Assembly (NCBI GenBank): GCA_020796225.1
Contig: CM036767.1
Coordinates: 24,682,100 to 24,746,099 of the forward strand
Source of the DNA: Arion vulgaris
Lineage: Eukaryota; Mollusca; Gastropoda; Stylommatophora; Arionidae
Direction of reading: 5' to 3'
DNA length: 64,000 nt
Made by a program: the position numbers and the translations under genes. Below, piece after piece: positions 55,930 through 64,000 of the stretch. The notes beneath the pieces are model-generated. The model had not been told where the DNA came from and ran no database searches. It worked only from the letters and a program-made list of their open reading frames with translations. Position 1 is the first letter of the stretch; each line of letters begins with the position of its first letter.

Positions 55930-57510
55930 AGGAAAATCTTGCAGATCAAATTCCACCAGACTCAGGAGATTTAACATAATCCGCTGGAACGCTGAGGACA
56001 TTTACACCAAAAAAGCAGGCCCTAGCAAAAAAAAATAGACTTTGCATGTATTCAGGAAGCACACATCAAACCCCCACACAGATTCTCTGTCCGAGATTAT
56101 TAATTATACGGATAATGCCACACAAAGGGGGCGGGCTCATACGCTTGAGCAACAAATATACCATGAAACAGATAGAAGTCAGCACAAATGGGAAAGTAGA
56201 GCTGGAGAGACAAGACGTCTTAACATGGACAGAGGTGAGTTGAAGAAGCACTTCAGGGTCTTGACCTTAAGAAGTCAGGTCAGGAGTTGACCTCAGGAAA
56301 GGATGACATCACAAATGAGATGCTCATCAACCTAGGCAAGAAAGTCAAGAAAAAGCTGCTAAATGTTTTGAATGCAAGCTGGAAAGTCGCAGAAATATCC
56401 AGTGAATGGAAAGAAGCTATCACAGTGCCAAATCTAAAACAAGGAAAAGACAGATTCGATCCAAGCAATCGTAGACCAATTAGCCTCTTTAGGTGTGTTG
56501 GAAAAGTGATGGAGATGCTTCTCAATAGAAGACTCATGTGGCAACTGGAGCAAAAACAACTAATACTACTACAGCAGAGTGGATTCAGTCAGCATGGATC
56601 AGCAGAAGACCAAGTAACTTACATTGCACAGGAGATCGAAAGTGGATTTCAAGAAACGTAAAATACATTAACAGTATGGGTTGACATAGAGAAGGCTTTC
56701 GACAAGGTCTGGAGAGAGGAACTGAAAATCAAACTGCTCAAACTAGGAATCAAAAGGCATGTATATCTGGATGTGTCATATTGGTAGCGCATTATCTGAT
56801 TACTAGGTAAATAGAACAGCCGATGTATAGGACCAGGAAAAACATAGCAGGAAGGCAATCATCGAACAAAGTGTTCCCTAAGGAGGGATTCCTATCTCCA
56901 ACGCTAATTCTAGTTTTATACATGATTATGGAAAACATCCCCAACAGACTGCATGGTGCAATCTACGCTGATGATCTAGCACTGTGGACACAAGAAGAAT
57001 CAATAGCAGTAGCCACCTGAAGGATGCAAGATGTAATTTAAAAGCTAGAAAAATAGACCAGGTCTTGACTGCCCTTTATAAATGAAAATTCTTTAGTATT
57101 CAGCCTATCCAAGAAGAAACAAATGCTCAAACTCAAGTTCAATGACCACATACTCTCAATGGTCGAATGGCCAACATATATGGGAAACATGATGGACAGC
57201 AGGAGGACGTGGAAAACATAGATAGGCAAATCTATGGAAAAAGAAAAGAAGAGACTGGGATCGTGAACAAATTAGCAGGCACCAACAGGAGTGCGGGTTG
57301 TAGCATTCCGAAAAGGGTTTACTCCGGGACAGTTTGACAAGTACTTAAGTATGGCATAGCAGTCTGGGTCATAAGCTCCAAGAAACACTTCATAAAGCTA
57401 AGCCGAGTGTTAAGTCAGACACGGATCATCACTGAAACCATAAGTCTACCCCCATTGAAATACTGGAAACCGCCATATGACTTCAACCAATGAAGGACAG
57501 ACGGAACATG
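55930..57510 (+). pseudogene. LINE-J endonuclease start and RT (left copy)
   Basis: NIIRWNAEDIYTKKAGPSKK and IDFACIQEAHIKPP start the APE endonuclease. A large deletion joins this at about 56205 to ELKKHFRVLTLRSQ. The RT follows: SGKDDITNEMLINLGKKVKK, DPSNRRPISLFRCVGKVMEM, SGFSQHGSAEDQVTYIAQEI, VWVDIEKAFDKVWREELKIK (motif A) and AIYADDLALW (motif C). Stops occur at about 56660, 56785 and 57018. It continues past a LINE-A insertion at 58228. It is an I/Tad-like LINE with RNase H. Confidence 0.85.
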
Positions 57511-58214
57511 TTATTGGTTATTGGTTACTAAACTGACGTCATTGCACTCCGGGCAGACCATAGGTGCTTAGTCTCCCCAACAGATATCGAAGAGTATGCA
57601 TACTGATGGTTCCTATGGCTCGCTGATTAAACACACCTCTCACTCTGCTTCTCAGGCACCCAGTTCGACTTGAACAACGGGTAACCAAACTGCATAAATC
57701 GCTTGATCGATTCAACATCGATTTTCGTGTCCTCATCCAACAGACAGTCGCGAAGATACCGAAGAATATCTTCCTTATCCATCTTCAACTCTCCAACAAT
57801 CGATGCAAGCCTGCCCGCTCTCTCATTACCGTAAACACCCGCATGCCCAGGACAGTATATCCACGTAAGCTATTGGAGGTTATAAACTTCTATAGACGAC
57901 ATCCACTCATACAGAAACCTGCCCTTCTGGATCTTGTGAAGCATCGACTGAGAGTCAGATACAACAACTGCCCCAGTAAATGAAGTCCCAGAGATCCAAT
58001 GGATGGCAGCAGTAACGGCCTCAACCTCCATCCTCATACTAGAAGTAGTTGTCCTGTATGCCCCACTTCACTCTGCAACAATCCTACCATGCACATTAGC
58101 CAAGAAACCCCAGCCGGATTTCTCACCACGTTGAGCCGACCTATCGGTATATACAACAACATCATCATCCCTTGCATTATCTTCTATCAGCTGCTTAACT
58201 GTGAGATCAGCCTT
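57511..58214 (-). mobile_element. LINE-A 3' end inserted in LINE-J
   Basis: It is flanked by the exact 13-bp duplication CAGACGGAACATG (57498-57510 and 58215-58227). On the minus strand it carries an RNase H domain (AAIHWISGTSFTGAVVVSDS, QSMLHKIQKGRFLYEWMSS, GHAGVYGNERAGRLA, LKMDKEDILRYLRDCLLDE). It ends in the inverted ACCAATAACCAATAA tail at 57511. This is the most complete LINE-A RNase H in the window. Confidence 0.9.
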
Positions 58215-58227
58215 CAGACGGAACATG

Positions 58228-59090
58228 AAGGTGCTTCAACGAGGAGAAAAATGCAAGAGACTGATGAACCATCCAATGCACCCCCAAATAAACAGCTACG
58301 ATAGGGGCAGATTGAAAAGGAGTAGCGTCATGGCAAACTCCAAAGAGCTTGCCCACGCAGACCCAATATTGACATTGGCTCAACCAAGACACATATAACC
58401 AGACAGTATCTCTCCTCCCTGGTCATACAAGCTCCCAGAGCTGGATGCCCTCAATGCAGCTGCAAAAATGGCACTACAACATATGAACCAAATACATGGA
58501 AAAATTGTGCTTTTGGTCTGCTATCGCAGCAGTGAAATCTGAAAGGAACACAGAACTAAGTGACCTCAGGTCAACCGTAGTCCAGTTGGCCCATGATTCC
58601 GAGACTGTAGTAATCCAGTGGTTACCCTCACACTGCAAGCTCAAGGGGAATGAAGATGCTGACAGACTGGCTAAAGAGGGAGCAGGGATGCCTCAAGATG
58701 ACAGCCTGGTCAACTAGGAAGAAACAAAAACCATCGCCAGAGTGCACTACACAACAAAAATGGAGAAAATAACACACAAAACACAACAAACATAATGGAT
58801 ATTACGAACTGCCCCAAAAATACCATATTATTATACTTCGCCTCCAGACGGGTCACAACAGAATGAGAACAGAACTAGATTCAAGATAGGAACAAACGAT
58901 CTATGCCCCTGTGGTTTGACGAATATGACATCAGAGCACGTCCTACAGAACTGCCCCCAGTATGCAGACGTGAGAAGAAAGAGGTGGCCCACTTACACCA
59001 GCGTCCATGAAAACTGTATGGCGTGGCTGATAGATGCCTTTATTAGAGAATCCAAAATCCCAGTCTAGTAAGTACGCAGAGGAAGAAGAA
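58228..59090 (+). pseudogene. LINE-J RNase H and zinc knuckle (left copy)
   Basis: It reads ALNAAAKMALQHMNQIHGK (with a preceding A-rich spacer), SDLRSTVVQLAHDSETVVIQ, WLPSHCKLKGNEDADRLAKE, GAGMPQDDSLVN and then stop. The knuckle follows in another register, with NDLCPCGLTNMTSEHVLQNC, then RKRWPTYTSVHENCMAWLID and SKIPV, ending at about 59067. A GAGGAAGAAGAAAC tail joins the hAT part. The copy lacks one frame but is otherwise well kept. Confidence 0.85.
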
Positions 59091-59430
59091 ACAGAAAATG
59101 TACAAATAAGAGCATTATTTCTGGAGGAAGAGTTGATCGAATTGTCAAAAAATGAAGAGATGAAATGGAAAATTGAATAATGGATATCAAGAATTGGTCT
59201 ACAAAGTTAAATTTCAATATTATATCTACTCTTATGGGCTACAGAAAAGAAGTTGTTTATTGTATTTCCATCACCCTATTTAGCTGAAAGAAGATTTATC
59301 ATGGTCACCAGACTATTCACAAAGAAATGAAACAGATTGTCAATAGAGGAATGCGGCGATTAAAAATTATTGATGACAAAAATATCACCAATCATCAAAA
59401 AATTAGTTTCATCACATCTAGTTCAGCTCC

Positions 59431-59979
59431 ATGTATAACAGAAATTAAAAAGAGAATATGAATGGCCAAGGATAATTTCAATAGTATGAGAAAGTTACTG
59501 ACATCCAAACAAATCACAAACAGGCTAAAAATTAGAATGATCAAATGCTATATATATCCTATATTAATGTATGACTCGGAAACATGGACAATGAACAAGC
59601 AGTTAGAAGACAGAATTGATGCATTTGAGATGTGGATATATAGAAGAATAAGCAGAGTTTCATGGACAGAAAAACAGACAAATAAACAAGTTTTAGGAAA
59701 ACTAGGCATGAAGAAACAATTATTAAGAGAAATAAAATTCAGACAAGTAAAGTATTTTGGGCACATAAAAGGCATGACACCATGATAAAACATTTACTAG
59801 AGGGGAAAGTTGAGGGAGAAGAGCAAGAGGAAGACCGAGAGATAAGTGGGAGGAAACTTTAAGAAATGGACAGGTTACAGTCTGGCAGTGTGCAACAACA
59901 AGGCGAAAGACAGAGGATGCTGGAGATTCATTGCAGCCAACCTTCGATGTGGAGACGGCACCTGATGATGATGATGATG
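59431..59979 (+). mobile_element. LINE-B 3' end inserted in the hAT element
   Basis: An exact 11-bp duplication AGTTCAGCTCC (59420-59430 and 59980-59990) frames it. It codes for MRKLLTSKQITNRLKIRMIK, YPILMYDSETWTMNKQLEDR, AFEMWIYRRISRVSWTEKQT, REIKFRQVKYFGHIKG and a frameshifted GCWRFIAANLRCGDGT, with a (GAT)n tail. The first 107 codons are open. It has no counterpart in the right arm, so it post-dates the duplication of the hAT. Confidence 0.92.
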
Positions 59980-60296
59980 AGTTCAGCTCCAATAAATACA
60001 TTATAACATAAATTGTGTCAATGATACTGTGACGAATACAGTAATATTGGTATTATCTTCTAATAAAATTACTGAAAAATATTCCCTTGTTTTTCAATTT
60101 ATAGTATGTACAATATAGTTTAACCAAGGGGGGCGCTAGCAAATTATTAAAGACAGTAATATTGGTATTATCGTCTAAAAATGACTGAAAAATATTCCTT
60201 GTTTTTTAATTTATAGTATGTACAATATAGTTTACCAAGGGGAGGGGAGCGCTAGCAAATTATTCACTGAAAAGGGGCGCTCATTCAAAAGGTTGG

Positions 60297-60905
60297 AACC
60301 TATTCTCTAGACCATAGGTTCCCAACCTTTTTTGAACGAGCGCCCCCTTTTTCAGTAAAACATTCGCTACCGCCCCCCTTGAGTAAACTATATTGTACAT
60401 ACTATAAATTGAAAAACAAGGACATATTTTTCAGTTATTTTATTAGAAAATAATACCAATATTACTGTATTCGTCACAGTATCGTTGACACAATTTATGG
60501 TATAATGTATTTATTAGAGCTGAACTAGATGTGATGAAACTAATTTTTCGATGTTTGGTGACATTTTTGTCATCAATAATTTTAAATCTTCACATAACTC
60601 TATTGACAATCTGTTTCGTTTCTTTGTGAATAGTCTGGTGACCATGCTAAATCCTCTTTCAGCTAAATAGGGTGATGGCAATACAATAAACAACTTCTTA
60701 CTGCAGCCCATTAGAGTTGATAAAATATTGGAATTTAACTTTGTAGACACAATTCTTGATATCCATTATTCCATTTTCCATTTCAACTCTTCATTTTTTG
60801 ACAATTCTATCAACTTTTCCTCCAGAAATATTTCTGTTATTTGTACATTTTCTGTTTTTTCTTCCTCTGCGTGCTCACTAGACTGGGATTTCGGTTTCTC
60901 TAATA
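60297..60905 (-). pseudogene. ZBED5-like hAT C-terminal end (right copy)
   Basis: It starts CATAGGTTCCCAACC at 60297-60320, a typical hAT terminus. On the minus strand it reads LNSNILSTLMGCSKKLFIVL, PSPYLAERGFSMVTRLFTKK, RNRLSIELCEDLKLLMTKMS and PNIEKLVSSHLVQL, the hAT dimerisation domain. The 78-codon frame is intact here and decayed in the left copy. Confidence 0.88.
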
Positions 60906-61500
60906 AAGGCATCTATCAGCCACGCCATACAGTTTTCTTGGACGCTGGTGTAAGTGGGCCACCTCTTTCTTCTCAGGTCTGCATACTGGGGGCAGTTCTG
61001 TAGGACATGCTCTGTTGTCATATTCGTCAAACCGCAGGGACATAAGTCGTTTGTGCCTATCTTGAATCTAGTTCTGTTCTCATTCTGTTATGACCCGTCC
61101 AAAGGCGAAGTATGATAATATGGTCTCTTCTAGGCAGTTCGTAATATCCATCATGCTTGTTGTGTTTTGTGTGTTATTGTTCCCATTTTGTTGTGTAGTT
61201 CCCTCTGGCGATGGTTTTGCTTCTTCCTAGCTGACCAGGTTGTCATCTTGAGACGTCCTTGCTCCCTCTTTAGCCAGTCTGTCAGCATCTTCATTCCCTT
61301 GAGCTTGCAGTGTGAGGATATCCACTGGATTACTACACTCTCGGAATCCTGGGCCAACTGGGCAACGGTTGACCTGAGATCACTTAGTTCTGTGATCCTT
61401 TCAGATTTCATTGCTGAAATAGCAGACAAAAGCACAATTTTTCCATGTATTTGGTTCATATGTTGTAGTGCCATTTTTGCAGCTGAATTGAACATAGGCA
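60906..61500 (-). pseudogene. LINE-J RNase H and zinc knuckle (right copy)
   Basis: On the minus strand it reads AAKMALQHMNQIHGKIVLLS, AISAMKSERITELSDLRSTV, AQLAQDSESVVIQWISSHCK and LKGMKMLTDWLKREQGR. A one-base shift at GNE gives GMK. The knuckle (NDLCPCGLTNMTTEHVLQNC-like) lies at 60960-61050. It mirrors 58440-59070. Confidence 0.85.
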
Positions 61501-62400
61501 TGTTATATATGGTTAGAAAGCTATAGAGATATGTGATTTTAATACCAGTGTCATGTAATATGTGATACCAGTGACCTAATTTTGGTGATGCTAAAAAAAG
61601 ATTTAAAAACAAATTTCAAATAATTATACAGTCACAAAGAAGGAAAAAATAAGTATGAAATATATCATGAAAACTATTAATATACTCTCTTAGTACCTTC
61701 ATATTTACACAATATATCCAACATGAAGTTGTTTGGACAATAAATAAGGCAGTAATTAGGAAATTTGTAACTTCTAAATATTTCCATATTTTGAAGGCAC
61801 CAATTAATAAATAATTAATAAATAAGAGAATTAGCAGAGAAACTGATGCTGAACTGGTCTAGTAAGTAGCCCATAAAGAACTAACACTTATAGTCTTGAT
61901 CAGGACAGTAATCTGAGTCACTAGATACTATTTTTTAAGCAAATGTGTGATTTTTGACAAGAGCAAGTGAAAACTCGTCTGCAGAGATTATCCAAAATGG
62001 CGGCCATTCGGAAATGTAGGTGTAATAAAAGCATGTTCTTACCACTGAAGTGAGAGAAGGTTCGCCTGAATGGCTAGGGACACCTTACACACGATTAGTC
62101 GGCTTTCACGCAGAAATCAGTCAGATACTCCATAAAGGCTCCTGACTACGCATGAATTCATAGGGGGCGGAGGCAGAAGAAGAAGAACAAAAAGCATGCT
62201 TTATTCAACGAGATTAGACATCTTAAAAAAAATATATATTTTTGAACAATTTATTATGGTAATATATGTTTTACATTTGAAACATAAATTATATGATTTT
62301 AAATGCATAAATAACACACAAATACGGCTAGTTCCGGAGTCATGTAGCCATCTCATTTATAAATGAGATTTTCTTAGTACCCGAACGTTACAGGGTTAAT
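61500..62400. other. Right-arm-specific sequence with a short (GAA)n-tailed repeat
   Basis: It has no counterpart in the left arm and no coding domain. At 62096-62190 it contains GGCTTTCACGCAGAAATCAG and GAATTCATAGGGGGCGGAGG, with the tail CAGAAGAAGAAGAAC. These match 40795-40895. Confidence 0.6.
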
Positions 62401-64000
62401 CAGTCTCTTGAATTTTCTCCTCGTTGAAGTACTTTCATGTTCCGTCTGTCTTTAAATGGTTGAAGTCCTATGGCCGTTTTCAGTACTTCTAAGTGGGTAG
62501 ACTTATGTTTTCAGTGATGATCCGTGAGGTCTGACTTAACACGGCTTAGCTTTATGAAGTGTGTCTTGGAGATTATGACCCAGACTACTATGCCATACTT
62601 AACGTACTGGTCAAACTCTCCCAGAGTAAATCCTTTTCGGAATGCTACAACCCACACTCCTGTTGGTGCCTGCTAATTTGTTCACGATCCCCAGTCTCTT
62701 CTTTTCTTTTTCCCTAGATTTATCTGTGTTTTCCACGTCCGCCGACTGTCCATCATGATTCCAATATATGTTGGACATTCGTCTATTGAGAGTAGGTGGT
62801 CATTGAACTTGCGTTTGAGCATTTGTTTCTTCTTGGATATACTGAAGAATTGTCATTTATAAAGGGCAGTCAAGACCTGGTCTATTTTTCTAGCTTTTAA
62901 GTTACATCTTGAATCCTTGAGGTGAACTACTGCTATTGATTCTTCTCGTGTCCATAGTGCCAGATCATCAGCGCAGATTGCATCATGCACTCTGTTGGGG
63001 ATGTCTTCCATAATCATTTATAAAAGCTAGAAGTAGCGTGGGAGACAGGACCTCTCCTCGGGGAACAACTTGTTTGATGATTGCCTTCCTGCTGCGTTTT
63101 TCCTGGTCCTATACTTCGGCTGTTCTATTTACCAGATAGTGACATATTCAGATATACATGCGCCTTTTGATTCCGAGTTTGAGCAGTTTGATTTTCAGTT
63201 CCTCTTTCAGACCTTGTCGAAATCCTTCTCCATGCCAACCCATACCGTTCGTGTTCTTTTCTTGAAATCCACTTTCAATCTCCTGTGCAATGTAAGTTAC
63301 TTGGTCTTCTGTTGATCCGTGACTGAATCCCCTCTGCTGGAGTAGTAGTATCAATTGTTTTTGCTTCAGTTGCCACATGAGTCGTCTATTGAGAAGCCTC
63401 TCCATCACTTTTCCAACACAACTAAAGAGGCTAATTGGTCTACGATTGCTTGGATCGAATTTGTCTTTTCTTGATTTAGCTTGGGCACTGGATAGCTTTT
63501 TCGATTCACTAGGTATTTTGCGACTTTCCAGCTCGCATTCAAAACTTTAGCAGCTTTTTCTTGACTTTCTTGCCTAGATTAATGAGCATCTCATTTGTGG
63601 TGCAATCCATTCCTGGTGACTTTTTAACGTTAAGACCCTGGAGTGCTTCTTCAACTCACCTCTGTCCATGTTGAAACGTCTTATCTTTTCATCTCTGCCT
63701 TGCGGCTTTCTTGACTGCTCTCTATATTTAGCCGAGGCTGCCTTGAGTGCTATGTAGCTGTTTATACTCAGCTCAGTTTCTAATATTTCTCTGGCCTGAC
63801 TCACTTTCTCTTCAACATTTTGGACCTCTTCTAACCAATAAGATTTGTAGTCTCTTCTTGCACCTCTAGAAATTGATTCTCTTGCTGCCCTCAGAATGGA
63901 TATGTTAAGTAGGTATGTCATGTTCCTTATCCTTTTTGGTGTGTATTTATGGGGTCACAGTAGATGTCGCTGAGCCTCGTAAACTGTGCCCAGTCAACTC
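62400..64000 (-). pseudogene. LINE-J RT (right copy), running to the window edge
   Basis: On the minus strand it carries YLLNISILRAARESISRGAR and a linker absent from the left copy, then RRFNMDRGELKKHSRVLTLK. The RT follows: MMERLLNRRLMWQLKQKQLI, GFSHGSTEDQVTYIAQEIES, GFQEKNTNGMGWHGEGFRQG, a YADD-equivalent region at about 62960, and a tail with the LSRV-type end near 62550. Frame breaks occur at about 63110-63290. The endonuclease part lies beyond the window. Confidence 0.82.

Larger units (their letters stand above)
55540..60288 (+). mobile_element. ZBED5-like hAT element (left copy) with nested LINEs
   Basis: 55560-55920 carries the hAT transposase core in broken frames (LPLVHVCFIKDENICQELLF, EKSIFDLMEYHF, PLNNILSAAVG.MAMVGRYS). 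The core is interrupted by LINE-J at about 55930. After it, 59095-59430 carries the C-terminal dimerisation region (LFIVLPSPYLAERGFSMV-like, in decayed form). A LINE-B is inserted at 59431-59979. The 3' end, GGGGCGCTCATTCAAAAGG then TTGGAACCTATT, reaches about 60288. A roughly 115-bp part (60037-60262) is tandemly duplicated. The 5' terminus is missing or lies in the 55509-55560 junction. Confidence 0.75.

Overview
This window is metazoan genomic DNA, AT-rich and dominated by transposable elements. It has split exons with GT-AG junctions, several families of APE-type LINEs, Penelope-like elements (PLEs), tRNA-derived SINEs, hAT, Zator-like and Sailor-like DNA transposons, (AT)n arrays and a minisatellite. 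I see no bacterial-style gene organisation. The mix suggests an aquatic invertebrate, most plausibly a lophotrochozoan such as a mollusc. That assignment is inference; no single sequence proves it.

Host gene: only one is recognisable, the 3' part of a cyclin-dependent kinase-like kinase (CDKL1/CDKL4 type) on the + strand. Its exons are at 1245-1423, 2619-2731, 12078-12217 and 14378-14608, and all junction phases are compatible. The N-lobe exons lie upstream of the window. Introns are filled with LINE, PLE, SINE and Sailor fossils.

Region by region. 0-14.6 kb: CDKL gene with LINE-A, LINE-B, LINE-E and LINE-G debris, a PLE with two later LINE insertions, a tRNA-SINE, and an old Sailor-like transposase fossil. 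14.7-19.5 kb: a nearly complete minus-strand LINE (LINE-D: APE endonuclease, RT, C-terminal zinc finger) split by an RNase H LINE. 19.6-28 kb: (AT)n arrays, a roughly 30-copy 22-bp minisatellite, further LINEs, a suspicious 0.84-kb tandem duplication, and a tandem hairpin repeat. 28.17-30.68 kb: a complete but dead Sailor-like transposon with exact 27-bp terminal inverted repeats. 30.7-45.4 kb: LINE-C, LINE-D and PLE fragments, two internally deleted hAT elements with perfect 8-bp target duplications, and SINEs. 47.8-49.5 kb: a foldback element with arms of about 315 bp. 51.08-55.17 kb: a structurally complete Zator-superfamily transposon with a 600-residue DD43E transposase and TTA target duplications. 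55.5-64 kb: two ZBED5-like hAT copies head to head, each carrying a nested LINE-J, forming an inverted repeat of about 8 kb.

The window reads as a stack of datable insertions. LINEs sit in DNA transposons, DNA transposons sit in LINEs, and many junctions are marked by exact target-site duplications. LINE family letters (A-J) are local labels used only in this annotation.
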